Assembly (NCBI GenBank): GCA_013698095.1
Contig: JACCVQ010000108.1
Coordinates: 1-52,442 of the forward strand
Length of the DNA stretch: 52,442 nt
Direction: 5' to 3'
Source: Chloroflexota bacterium
GTDB taxonomy: Bacteria; Chloroflexota; Limnocylindria; Limnocylindrales; CSP1-4
The translations under genes and the position numbers were made by a program. Below the pieces are notes generated by a model, which was not told the DNA's origin, did no database searches, and saw only the letters and a list, made by a program, of their open reading frames with translations. Below, piece by piece: positions 41,213-49,041 of the stretch (its first letter is position 1; every line of letters begins with the position of its first letter).

Positions 41213-42027
41213 CAGGCAGCCGCCGCGGCGCGCATCTGATCGACCGGTTCCACGAACGGCCGCGGTGCCTCGAGCCGGCGGCGGAGATACGCGATGTAGG
41301 CCCGGCGCTGGGCGGCCGCGTCGCCGATGACCGGATCCGGCGCCAGCCAGTCGTCCGGGACGGCGGCCACCAGTCCGGCCAGCAATTCGTCGGTCACGAG
41401 CGGCGCCAGGCGCTCATCGGCCGCCTCGATCGACGCTGCGAAGGGCAGGAGCACATGGTCCGCCAGCCGCTCGGCGTGGGGCCGGCGGGCGTGGGCGTCG
41501 GGGTCGCGCCAGGTGTGGTGGATGTAGAGCGCGGCGCCGTGGTCGATCAACCATGGCCGGCCGTGCCAGACGAGGAGATTCGGGTTCTTCGGCGACCGAT
41601 CCGGGTTCGTCATCAGCCCGTCGAGCCAGACCACGGCGGCCGCCCAATCCGGGTCCGGCAACGTGTCGACGACCGGGTTGAACGTCATCGAGCCGGGCAG
41701 GAAGTCGAGCCCGATGTTGCGCCCCACCGAGGCGACGAGGAGGTCGTGGATCTCCTGGTGCGGCTCGCTGTCGGCGATACCTGCCTCGAGGTCGACGGCG
41801 ACGAGGTCGGGCACGAGCAGCCCGAGCGCCCGTCCGATCTCGCCGGCGAGCCACTCCGCGACGAGGACCCGGGGACCCTGGCCGGCGCCGCGAAACTTCA
41901 CGACATACAGCCCGTCGTCATCGGCCTCCACGAGCCCCGGCAGCGAGCCGCCCTCGCGAAAGGCAGTCACGTAGCGCGTCGCCCGGACCGAGCGCATCGT
42001 GGCGGGCGCCGTCGCCGGATAGGTCAC
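41212..42027 (-). CDS. HipA-like kinase-fold protein
   Basis: 271-aa HipA-type protein lacking the N-terminal HipA module. Motifs include GLYVVKFRGAGQGPRVLVAEWLAG, the kinase core VVWLDGLMTNPDRSPKNPNLLVWHGRPW with catalytic Asp and Asn-containing loop, and LIDHGAALYIHH as the metal-binding DHG variant. HipA proteins are Ser/Thr kinases; this short class is paired with DUF3037 proteins in many genomes and is not a known toxin. GTG 42027 overlaps the glycosyltransferase stop (GTGA). Its target is unknown. The ATG ten codons later (41997) is an alternative start. Confidence 0.8.
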   Translation of the reverse strand: MTYPATAPATMRSVRATRYVTAFREGGSLPGLVEADDDGLYVVKFRGAGQGPRVLVAEWLAGEIGRALGLLVPDLVAVDLEAGIADSEPHQEIHDLLVASVGRNIGLDFLPGSMTFNPVVDTLPDPDWAAAVVWLDGLMTNPDRSPKNPNLLVWHGRPWLIDHGAALYIHHTWRDPDAHARRPHAERLADHVLLPFAASIEAADERLAPLVTDELLAGLVAAVPDDWLAPDPVIGDAAAQRRAYIAYLRRRLEAPRPFVEPVDQMRAAAAA

Positions 42028-43346
42028 CGCCTGCTCAGGCCCGTGGCCTCGATGGCGGCCGCGGCCGTCGCGACGCCGTCCGTTGCCTGGATCTCCGCCC
42101 CGATCCGGGCCATCCGGGCCCGCAGGTCCATGTCCCCGAGGAGACGGTCGATCGCGGCCCGGAGGTCGTCGTCCGCGAACGCGTAGGTCGGGAGCCGGAC
42201 ACCAAAACCCGTCTCGTCGACCCGTTGGGCGTTGTCGTACTGGTCCCAGAACAGCGGCAGGACAACCATCGGCTTGCCGAAATGGAAGGCCTCGGTGGTC
42301 GTGTTGTTGCCGCCATGGGTGATCACCAGGTCGACCAGCGGGATCACGTTCGTCTGGGGCAGGAACTCGGCGCCCCACATATTGGGCGCGAGGTCGAATT
42401 CGGCGTGCTGAGGGCCCTTGGAGACGATGAACCGGTGCGGCGTGTCGGCGAGGACCGCGACCAGACGCCGCATCAACGCGACGTCGGCGCTCCCGAGCGA
42501 CCCGAGCGAGAGGTAGACGAGCGCAGAGTCCGGCGGGCGGGCGGCGAGCTCAGCCGGGACCGTGAACTCGGCGTCGGTCGCCCGAACGGACGAGTCGATC
42601 CGGAGCCAGGACCGGTCGAGCGGCCGGCGAGCCGTGTAGTCCGCGACCGCGGGGAAGTGGTAGAGGTTGAGGTCGGGCGAGGTGTGGATGAACTCGAGCT
42701 CGGGCAGCGGCGCCGTCCCCTGCTCGCGACACCACGCGTCGAAGTCCTCCCACGTGGGGCGATGGGTCCGGTCGTATTCATCGCGGAACGACTGCCATTC
42801 GCTCCGGTCGTCGTCCGGCAGGCCCGAGTACGGCGGCGCAATCTCCCCGCTGCCCGGGCCGCGGATCTCGAGCGGATTGCACGACACGATCCGGACGAAC
42901 GGCTTGCCGGCGGTCTGGAGCGCGGGAAATGAGACGACGTTGTCCTCGACGATCACGTCCGGCGCTCGCCGGGCGATGATCTCGCGGAGCTGTGGCTCGC
43001 AGAACGTCGCCCCATCGATCAGGGCCTGCCACGTGGGCTGCATGAAGGTCGCGAGCTGCTCGATCGTCGGCTTCCGGAACTCGGGCGCCGTGTCGCGAAT
43101 GAAGTCCTTCCAGAACTGCCCGGCGTCCTGGGGCGGACCGTCCGGGTCGGGCTCAACCGGCGGCGCCAGGTCGACGAGATCCTCGACGAAGCCGAGCGGC
43201 TCGAGCCTGCCGCGCCACGACGCCTCGGCGGCAAAGACGACGCGGTGGCCGCGCTTGCGGAGCACGTCGCCGATCCCGATGCAGTTATTGGTCGGGCCGT
43301 AGGCCGACTCGGGCATGAACAGGATGGTCAGCGGGTGGGCCATCAT
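42024..43346 (-). CDS. GT1-family (MGT/UGT-like) glycosyltransferase
   Basis: 440-aa GT-B-fold transferase. N-terminal acceptor domain begins LTILFMPESAYGPTNNCIG; the C-terminal nucleotide-sugar domain has ALVYLSLGSLGS, the HGGNNTTTEAFHFGKPMV segment and PLFWDQYDNAQR, the plant-UGT/macrolide GT signature (HGG-x-E, W-D-Q). Such enzymes glycosylate small hydrophobic molecules using UDP- or dTDP-sugars, often for detoxification. It is first in an operon with HipA-like and DUF3037 genes. Two adjacent ATGs (43346 and 43343) follow GAGGAG; either can be used. Divergent from the aminosugar-kinase-like gene, whose GTG starts 7 nt away. Confidence 0.84.
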   Translation of the reverse strand: MMAHPLTILFMPESAYGPTNNCIGIGDVLRKRGHRVVFAAEASWRGRLEPLGFVEDLVDLAPPVEPDPDGPPQDAGQFWKDFIRDTAPEFRKPTIEQLATFMQPTWQALIDGATFCEPQLREIIARRAPDVIVEDNVVSFPALQTAGKPFVRIVSCNPLEIRGPGSGEIAPPYSGLPDDDRSEWQSFRDEYDRTHRPTWEDFDAWCREQGTAPLPELEFIHTSPDLNLYHFPAVADYTARRPLDRSWLRIDSSVRATDAEFTVPAELAARPPDSALVYLSLGSLGSADVALMRRLVAVLADTPHRFIVSKGPQHAEFDLAPNMWGAEFLPQTNVIPLVDLVITHGGNNTTTEAFHFGKPMVVLPLFWDQYDNAQRVDETGFGVRLPTYAFADDDLRAAIDRLLGDMDLRARMARIGAEIQATDGVATAAAAIEATGLSRR

Positions 43347-43352
43347 CTCCTC

Positions 43353-44633
43353 GTGACTGATCGGCTGGCCGGTTCATCGTATCCGTCGGACGCCGGCTTG
43401 CTGGCCGAGTTGCGCGAGCAATGGCCGCCGACGGCCGAGGCGGACGCCGCCATCGGCCGTGGGTACGTCGCCCCCGATCTGGCGGCTAGCGAGCCCGCGG
43501 CTGTCGTCCGCCTCGGCGATCGGTTCGCCGTCGCCCTCGTGGCAGGCCCGGACGGGTCGTTCCGCGTTGTCCCACTGGCCCGTGACGCCGTCCTCGTCAC
43601 GACGTGGCGGCAGGCGGTCCCCGGCGACGGCCTCTCGGCATTCGTCGCCGGCGTGCCCATGGCGTCCGAGCGGGCGATCGAGGCGGACCAGACGAACACC
43701 TCGGTGGTCGTCGGCGAGCGGGCGATCGTCAAGTGGTTCGGGCGCAGCGGTCCGGCTCCGTCGCGGGCGACCGGCCTGACCGCTCACCTCGACGCCGTCG
43801 GGTTCCGCGAGATGCCGCAGCCGCTCGGCGCGCTGACGTGGGCGTCGCCGACCGGCGTCGAGCTGACGCTTGCCCAGGGCGACGCCTTCCTGCCCGAGGC
43901 CCGCGACGGCTGGGAGTGGGCGGTCGAGCGACTGGAGCGGCACGTCAACCACGGCCAGACCCTTTGTGCCGCCGACTGCGACCCGTGGATTGGCGCGCGC
44001 CTCGGCAGCCTCGTCGTCCGGCTCCACGCTGCCCTCCTCACGCCCTCGTCCGTCATCCCCGAGCCGGCGGCGATCGCCGCGCCAGCGGTCGCTGCCGCTT
44101 GGCGCGACGCTGGCCAGGCGACCCTGAACGAGGCCCTCCGCCTGACGGCCGAGCAGGACCCGGAGGCCGGGGCCGCCCTCGCCGCGATCGAGGATGCCGT
44201 CCGGGCCGACCTCGATCGCCTGCCGCTGGACCGGCCAGTCGCGATCGCTCCCGTCCACGGCGACCTCCACGTCGGTCAGGTCCTCGAATGGTCGGGCGGT
44301 CTCGCGGTCATCGACTTCGACGGCAATCCGGCGCTCGGTGCCGCCGCCAACGCCCTCCGCCAGCCGCCCGAGCGCGACCTCGCCCAGATGGTCTCGAGCC
44401 TCGACCACGTCGGGCAGATCGTCGATCAGCGCTCGGCCGGTCACGCCCGGCAGATCATTGACGCCTGGATCGCCCGCACCCGGCGCGACTTCCTCGCAAC
44501 CCTCGACCCGGACCCGGCCCTCCTTGCCGCCTTCGAGGCCGAGCAGGAGTGCCGCGAGCTGGTCTATGCCGCCCGGTTCCTGCCGCGCTGGCGGTACGCG
44601 CCGGTGGCAACGCTCCGGGCCCGCTACGGCTGA
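43353..44633 (+). CDS. maltokinase/glucosamine-kinase-like phosphotransferase
   Basis: 426-aa kinase-fold (aminoglycoside phosphotransferase-like) protein. N-terminal part includes SFRVVPLARDAVLVTTWRQ and an uncommon lobe with NTSVVVGERAIVKWFGRSG, where the ATP-site Lys sits. The C-lobe has APVHGDLHVGQVLEW (catalytic HGDLH) and VIDFDGNPAL (metal-binding Asp). This matches maltokinases and the related actinobacterial glucosamine kinases. The SIS-domain isomerase downstream (38 nt) supports an aminosugar-6-phosphate role. GTG 43353 was chosen; its promoter must overlap the divergent glycosyltransferase. Function by homology and context only. Confidence 0.72.
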   Translation: MTDRLAGSSYPSDAGLLAELREQWPPTAEADAAIGRGYVAPDLAASEPAAVVRLGDRFAVALVAGPDGSFRVVPLARDAVLVTTWRQAVPGDGLSAFVAGVPMASERAIEADQTNTSVVVGERAIVKWFGRSGPAPSRATGLTAHLDAVGFREMPQPLGALTWASPTGVELTLAQGDAFLPEARDGWEWAVERLERHVNHGQTLCAADCDPWIGARLGSLVVRLHAALLTPSSVIPEPAAIAAPAVAAAWRDAGQATLNEALRLTAEQDPEAGAALAAIEDAVRADLDRLPLDRPVAIAPVHGDLHVGQVLEWSGGLAVIDFDGNPALGAAANALRQPPERDLAQMVSSLDHVGQIVDQRSAGHARQIIDAWIARTRRDFLATLDPDPALLAAFEAEQECRELVYAARFLPRWRYAPVATLRARYG

Positions 44634-44670
44634 TGACCCGGGTGCGGCCGGCCGTGTCACTATCGCCGTG

Positions 44671-45630
44671 ATGAACCCGCTCCACTACCTCGCCGACCTC
44701 GAGACGAAGCCGCGCTGGCTCAACCTCCTGGCCGATCGCTTTGCCCAGGGCAACCCGTTCGCGGCCGCGCCGCGCGACGTCGATCGGGTGCTCCTGCTCG
44801 GGATGGGCTCGTCCCGTTACGCCGCCAGCGTCGCGGCCTCGGATCTGCGCATGGCCGGGATCGCGGCCGCGGCCGAGCCCGCGTCCGTCGACGCGAGCTG
44901 GCCGCCCGATCCGCGAACCCTCATCGTCGCGATCTCGGCGACGGGCGAAAGCGCCGAGACGCTCGATGCGATCGAGCGCTACCGCGGCCGCTCGCCGATC
45001 GTCGCCCTCGTCAACGAGCCGTCTTCGACGCTGGCGCGCCACGCCGATGTCGTCGTCGAGATGGGCGCCGGCGAGGAGGTCGCTGGGGTCGCCTGCCGAT
45101 CCTTCCAGCACACCGGGCTCATGCTCCGCGCGCTCGAAACGCACCTGACCGGCATCGACGACGACCTCGCCGCCCTCGCCCGCCAGGTGGCCCATGCCTC
45201 GGCCGACCTGCTCCGGACCAGCGGCGCGTGGCTGCCCCGGATCGCCCTCAGCCTCGGCTCACCGGCCGGCGTGTTCCTGCTCGCCCCGGTCGAGCGGTTC
45301 TCGTCGGCCGAGCAGGGTGCGCTGATGATCCGCGAAGGCCCGCGCCGGCCAGCCTCGGCGTGTGAGACCGGCGACTGGGCCCACGTCGACGTCTACCTCA
45401 CCAAGACGCTCGACTACCGGGCGATCCTCTTCGCGGGCTCGCGCTGGGACGCCCAGGCGCTCGCCTGGCTTATGAAGCGCGGCGCGACGTTCGTGGCCGT
45501 CGGGGCCGACATCCCGGGCGCGAAGCACGTCATCCGCTACCCGGGCGACGACGATCCGGACATCGCCCGTCACGCCGAGGTGCTCGTCCCGGAGCTGCTC
45601 GCCGCCACGTGGTGGCGCCAGGCCGGCTGA
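44671..45630 (+). CDS. SIS-domain sugar isomerase (GlmS-like isomerase half)
   Basis: 319-aa protein with two SIS domains. The first has LLLGMGSSRYAASVAA and VAISATGESAETLDAI, the sugar-phosphate-binding Ser/Thr loops; the second contains AGVFLLAPVERFSSAEQGAL and KTLDYRAILFAGSR. It lacks the glutaminase domain of GlmS, so it is a deaminase/isomerase-type (FrlB- or AgaS-like) enzyme acting on an aminosugar-6-phosphate or a phosphorylated amino-sugar derivative. It follows the kinase-like gene by 37 nt, consistent with a two-step pathway (kinase then isomerase). ATG 44671 chosen; GTG one codon earlier is possible. Confidence 0.8.
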   Translation: MNPLHYLADLETKPRWLNLLADRFAQGNPFAAAPRDVDRVLLLGMGSSRYAASVAASDLRMAGIAAAAEPASVDASWPPDPRTLIVAISATGESAETLDAIERYRGRSPIVALVNEPSSTLARHADVVVEMGAGEEVAGVACRSFQHTGLMLRALETHLTGIDDDLAALARQVAHASADLLRTSGAWLPRIALSLGSPAGVFLLAPVERFSSAEQGALMIREGPRRPASACETGDWAHVDVYLTKTLDYRAILFAGSRWDAQALAWLMKRGATFVAVGADIPGAKHVIRYPGDDDPDIARHAEVLVPELLAATWWRQAG

Positions 45631-45855
45631 GGCCGCGACCTCCCCGAGGGTCCGCGAACGACAATCTGGCCAGAATTTCGCCCGTGGACTCTAGGCAGGT
45701 TCATCCGCCCCAGGGAGCCACCCGAGCCCAATTGTCAGCCGTCGGAGACGAACTGAAGGGCAATCCGGCCCGACCAAGTGCCGATACGCGCTGCAACAGT
45801 CCAGCCATGACTGGATGGCAACATTGGGCTCGCATGCCGGGACCTTCCGGACCGA

Positions 45856-46815
45856 TCAGCCCGCGGAGCGGACCATCCGATCCGGGGAGCCGGCGCGCGC
45901 CATCTTCTCCTCGAAGTGCTTGGCCGCGACCTCGAGCTTGTCGAGATGCTCGGCCAACATCTTGCGGGCCTCCTCGGCCGCGGCGTCGAGCCCGGTCAGC
46001 TCGAAGATGCGCCAGTGCTTGATGATCGGCACCAGGACCTCATCGCGGTGGATCCGGATGTCGTAGATCCCGGCCTTTGCGATGGCGGCGGCCTTGCGGA
46101 GGAAGCCCGGGATGCCGTTGCCGGGCATCTCGAACGCCAGCACCTCGGCCACGATCGCCTGGACCGCCCGCGACGGCTGGATCTTGAGGGCCGCCCCGAG
46201 GATGTCGCGGTAAAACACCATGTGGAGGTTCTCGTCGGCCGCGATCCGGGCCATGATCCTGTCGGCCACCGGGTCCTGTGAGTAGCGCCCGGTGTTCTTG
46301 TGCGAGATCCGCGTGGCGAGCTCCTGGAACGCGACGTAGGCGAGCCCGCGCAGCGTGTCGATCGTGTCTCGGTCGTAGCCCGTCATGAGCTGGGTCATCC
46401 GGCCGCGCTCGAGGGCCACCGGGTCGAGATTGCGGGTGACCGTGAGGTAGTCGCGCAGGACGATCGCGTGACGGCCTTCCTCCGCGGTCCAGCGCCCGAT
46501 CCAGTTGATCCATGCCCCGTTCCCGGCCCCGAACATGCCGTGGATAAGGCGGTGATACGAGGGCAGGTTGTCCTCGGTGAGGAGATTGATCTCGAACGAC
46601 GTCTGGGCGACCCCCGTCAGGCGCGGCTGGTCCGGCGTCCAGGGCTCCTTGTCGAAATCGCGCCCCAGGCGGTACGGGATGTAGTCGTGGGGGAACCACT
46701 CCTGGGCGACCTTGTCGTGACGGTCGTACAGGCGGGCAGCTTCGGGCTCGAGCTCGTTGAGCAGGGCCACGTCATCGTGCATGCCTTGCTCGGTCCGTTG
46801 GAGGGTGTCAGTCAT
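45856..46815 (-). CDS. acyl-ACP desaturase (stearoyl-ACP/DesA type), copy A
   Basis: 319-aa ferritin-like diiron enzyme. Conserved segments are LTEDNLPSYHRLIHGMF, WTAEEGRHAIVLRDYL with the first Glu-x2-His ligands, and ADENLHMVFYRDILGAA with the second ExxH. These are the diiron ligands of soluble acyl-ACP desaturases and of mycobacterial DesA1/A2. It inserts a double bond into acyl chains bound to ACP. GGAGG precedes the ATG. A second copy lies 114 nt upstream on the same strand at ~80% visible identity, indicating tandem duplication. The electron donor gene is not seen nearby. Confidence 0.87.
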   Translation of the reverse strand: MTDTLQRTEQGMHDDVALLNELEPEAARLYDRHDKVAQEWFPHDYIPYRLGRDFDKEPWTPDQPRLTGVAQTSFEINLLTEDNLPSYHRLIHGMFGAGNGAWINWIGRWTAEEGRHAIVLRDYLTVTRNLDPVALERGRMTQLMTGYDRDTIDTLRGLAYVAFQELATRISHKNTGRYSQDPVADRIMARIAADENLHMVFYRDILGAALKIQPSRAVQAIVAEVLAFEMPGNGIPGFLRKAAAIAKAGIYDIRIHRDEVLVPIIKHWRIFELTGLDAAAEEARKMLAEHLDKLEVAAKHFEEKMARAGSPDRMVRSAG

Positions 46816-46929
46816 GGGTGGGGCCTCCGCTCGAAATCAGCCGTCGGTGAGGCGAGACCCAGCTTCGCCGGGCGCAGGGCGCGCCAGCGACAATTGTGCA
46901 GGAGTTCGTCCAGATGGGGTGACGGGCCA

Positions 46930-47856
46930 TCATCCGGCGCGGACGAGTCGGGGCGCGGTCGACAACGCCAGCTTCTCCTCGAACCGCTTGGCCGCAACCT
47001 CGAGCGTTTCAAGATGCTTGGCGAGCGTCGCCCGTGCCGCCTCCCCAGCCGCATCGAGCCCGGTCAGCTCGAAGATCCTCCAGTGCTGAATGATCGGCAA
47101 GAGGACCTCATCCCGATGGACCCGGATGTCGTAGATCCCGGCCTTCGCGATGGTGGCAGCCTTGCGCAAGAAGCCCGGGATGCCGGCGCCGGGCATCTCG
47201 AACGCGAGCACCTCGGCGACGATCGCCTGGACGGCGGCCGACGGGTCGAGCTTGATCGCGGCGCCCAGGATGTCGCGGTAGAACACCATGTGGAGATTCT
47301 CGTCGGCAGCGATCCGGACCATGATCTTGTCGGCGACCGGGTCATCCGAGTAGCGCCCCGTGTTGCGATGGGCGATCCTGGTCGCGAGCTCCTGGAAGGC
47401 GACGTACGCCAGACCGCGCAGGAGCCCGGGCGCCTTGCTGTCGTAGCCCTGCTGGAGCTGGGTCATCCGGCCACGCTCGAGCATGATCGGGTCGATGTTG
47501 CGGGTGACGGTGAGGTAGTCGCGGAGGACGATCGCGTGGCGGCCCTCCTCGGCCGTCCAGCGCCCCACCCAGCTCATCCAGGCACCGTCGCCCGCCCCGA
47601 ACATCCCGTGGATCAGGCGGTGATACGAGGGCAGATTGTCCTCAGTCAAGAGTCCGATCTCGAACGCGGTCTGAGCGACCCCGGTGAGGCGTGGCTGGTC
47701 GGGCGTCCACGGCTCCTTGTCGAAGTCGCGCCCGAGCCGATAGGGGATGTAGTCGTGGGGGAACCACTCCTGGGCGACCTTGTCATGTCGGTCGTAGAGT
47801 CGGGCGGCCTCGGGCTCGAGCTCGAGCATCAGCGCCGTATCGGATTGGGAGGGCAT
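46930..47856 (-). CDS. acyl-ACP desaturase, copy B
   Basis: 308-aa paralogue of the downstream desaturase. It has the same ligand blocks (LTEDNLPSYHRLIHGMF, WTAEEGRHAIVLRDYL and ADENLHMVFYRDILGAA). The C-terminal RLVRAG replaces MVRSAG. ATG 47856 was chosen because it gives the same N-terminus as copy A (SQSDTALMLELEPEAARLYD) with AAGAAG upstream; the in-frame earlier ATG adds 22 unrelated residues. It presumably differs in chain length or position specificity. The two copies look recently duplicated and co-transcribed. Confidence 0.85.
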   Translation of the reverse strand: MPSQSDTALMLELEPEAARLYDRHDKVAQEWFPHDYIPYRLGRDFDKEPWTPDQPRLTGVAQTAFEIGLLTEDNLPSYHRLIHGMFGAGDGAWMSWVGRWTAEEGRHAIVLRDYLTVTRNIDPIMLERGRMTQLQQGYDSKAPGLLRGLAYVAFQELATRIAHRNTGRYSDDPVADKIMVRIAADENLHMVFYRDILGAAIKLDPSAAVQAIVAEVLAFEMPGAGIPGFLRKAATIAKAGIYDIRVHRDEVLLPIIQHWRIFELTGLDAAGEAARATLAKHLETLEVAAKRFEEKLALSTAPRLVRAG

Positions 47857-48010
47857 GCAGGCTTCTTCCGAGGTCGAGCGACGCGCCTGGCGGGCGCGAT
47901 GGTCGCCGACCGGTGTGTACAAGAGTAGCCGGACCCGTATTCCGTGCCCGTGAGAAGCATGTGGACCTGCACGGCCAACAGTGTTGCAGGCGCGCTTGCC
48001 GCCAGGTCCC

Positions 48011-48016
48011 TACAGT
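48011..48016 (+). promoter_or_regulatory. -10 box TACAGT for a leaderless transcript
   Basis: TACAGT is 6 nt before the ATG at 48023 and no ribosome site is present, matching the leaderless pattern seen elsewhere. Confidence 0.45.
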
Positions 48017-48022
48017 CCACGG

Positions 48023-48436
48023 ATGACCGTCATTCGCAGGTTCGCGCCCGATGCGCTCGCCACCCTTTTCGCCGTGTCGGGCGTGCTCCATCTCGTGCGG
48101 CCGTCGCTATACGAAGCGCTGATCCCGCCGTCCGTGCCGGCGCCCGGCGCGATCATCGCGATCTCGGGGATCGTGGAGCTCGTCTGTGCAGCGGGGCTCG
48201 TGCGCCGGGATCGGTGGGCTGGCCCGGCGAGCGTGGCGTTGCTCGTGGCCGTGTTCCCGGGCAACCTGTGGTTCGCGCTCTCGACCACGGCCGATCAGAC
48301 GGCGACCTCAGGGCTCGTCGCGGGATCCTGGCTCCGCCTGCCGCTCCAGGTCCCGATGATCTGGATGGCCCTCCAGGCCCGCCACGGACCCTTGACAGAA
48401 CGGCGCCGTCAACGCCAGACTCCTAACGATCGTTAG
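48023..48436 (+). CDS. DoxX-like small membrane protein
   Basis: 137-aa protein with four hydrophobic helices (~10-25, 43-65, 72-90, 110-125). The sequence FAVSGVLHLVRPSLYEALIPPSVP with IIAISGIVELVCAAGLV resembles the DoxX/DUF417-type family of quinone- or thiol-linked membrane proteins. The stop codon TAG (48434-48436) lies inside the 16-bp PaaR-type palindrome, so transcription of this gene would run straight into the operator of the paa operon. It may or may not belong to that regulon. Function unknown. Confidence 0.65.
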   Translation: MTVIRRFAPDALATLFAVSGVLHLVRPSLYEALIPPSVPAPGAIIAISGIVELVCAAGLVRRDRWAGPASVALLVAVFPGNLWFALSTTADQTATSGLVAGSWLRLPLQVPMIWMALQARHGPLTERRRQRQTPNDR

Positions 48437-48437
48437 G
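48422..48437. promoter_or_regulatory. perfect palindrome matching the PaaR operator consensus
   Basis: CCTAACGATCGTTAGG is a perfect 16-bp palindrome. Its inner 14 bp fit CNAACGNNCGTTNG, the binding consensus described for Thermus PaaR, at every position. It is 13 nt before the TetR gene that leads the paaABCD operon, so it is a probable autoregulatory operator. Confidence 0.8.
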
Positions 48438-48450
48438 TAGGAGGCGAAAC

Positions 48451-49041
48451 ATGATCGAGACCGGTGCCCGACGGCGCGCGATCGATGAGGTCGCCAGCGA
48501 GCTGTTTCACGCCAACGGCTACGCCGCGACGAGCGTCCGCGATATCGCCCGGGCCCTCGACATCCAGGGGGCCAGCTTGTACGCCCACGTCGCGTCCAAG
48601 GAGGACGTCCTCTGGTCGATCGTGGATCGGGCGGCGACGGCGTTCGAGGCCTCTGCCGAGCGGGCGATCATCGAGACCCCTGATGCCGATCCGACCGAGC
48701 GTCTCGCCGCGCTCGTCGAAGCCCACATAGAGACAATCACCGCCAACCCGCAGCACTCGAGCGTGTTCGTGACCGAATGGCGTCACCTGTCGGGGGCGCG
48801 GCGGACGACCATTGCGGCGCGCCGCGACGCGTACGAGGCGCGCTTCCGCTCGACGATCGAGACCGGCGTGTCGGTCGGCGCCTTCCACGCGATGGACCCC
48901 GCGATCGCCTCGACGTTCCTGCTGACGGCCCTCAACGGGATTTCAACCTGGTATCGCCCGGACGGCCGGCTCAGCCCTGACCGGATCGCCGACCACTACA
49001 TCGAACTCGCGCTCCACTCCCTGTCGGAGGACCACCGATGA
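48451..49041 (+). CDS. paaR: TetR-family repressor, likely PaaR
   Basis: 196-aa TetR protein. The N-terminal helix-turn-helix reads FHANGYAATSVRDIARALDIQGASLYAHVASKEDVL. The C-terminal ligand domain is all-helical (FVTEWRHLSGARRTTIAARR, AFHAMDPAIASTFLLTALNGIS). GAGGCGAA precedes the ATG. It lies just after a PaaR-consensus palindrome and overlaps paaA (ATGA), so it is co-transcribed with the phenylacetyl-CoA oxygenase genes. By analogy with Thermus PaaR it would release DNA on binding phenylacetyl-CoA. Ligand is inferred. Confidence 0.83.
   Translation: MIETGARRRAIDEVASELFHANGYAATSVRDIARALDIQGASLYAHVASKEDVLWSIVDRAATAFEASAERAIIETPDADPTERLAALVEAHIETITANPQHSSVFVTEWRHLSGARRTTIAARRDAYEARFRSTIETGVSVGAFHAMDPAIASTFLLTALNGISTWYRPDGRLSPDRIADHYIELALHSLSEDHR

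Noticed and set aside
40832..42027. HipA-like/DUF3037 pair called a HipBA toxin-antitoxin system
   Set aside because: No HipB-type helix-turn-helix gene is present and the kinase lacks the N-terminal HipA module; naming it a toxin would overstate the evidence.
46300..47928. Long open frame on the plus strand antisense to both desaturases
   Set aside because: Explained by high-GC codon bias in the real minus-strand genes; the product is a charged low-complexity string with no motifs.
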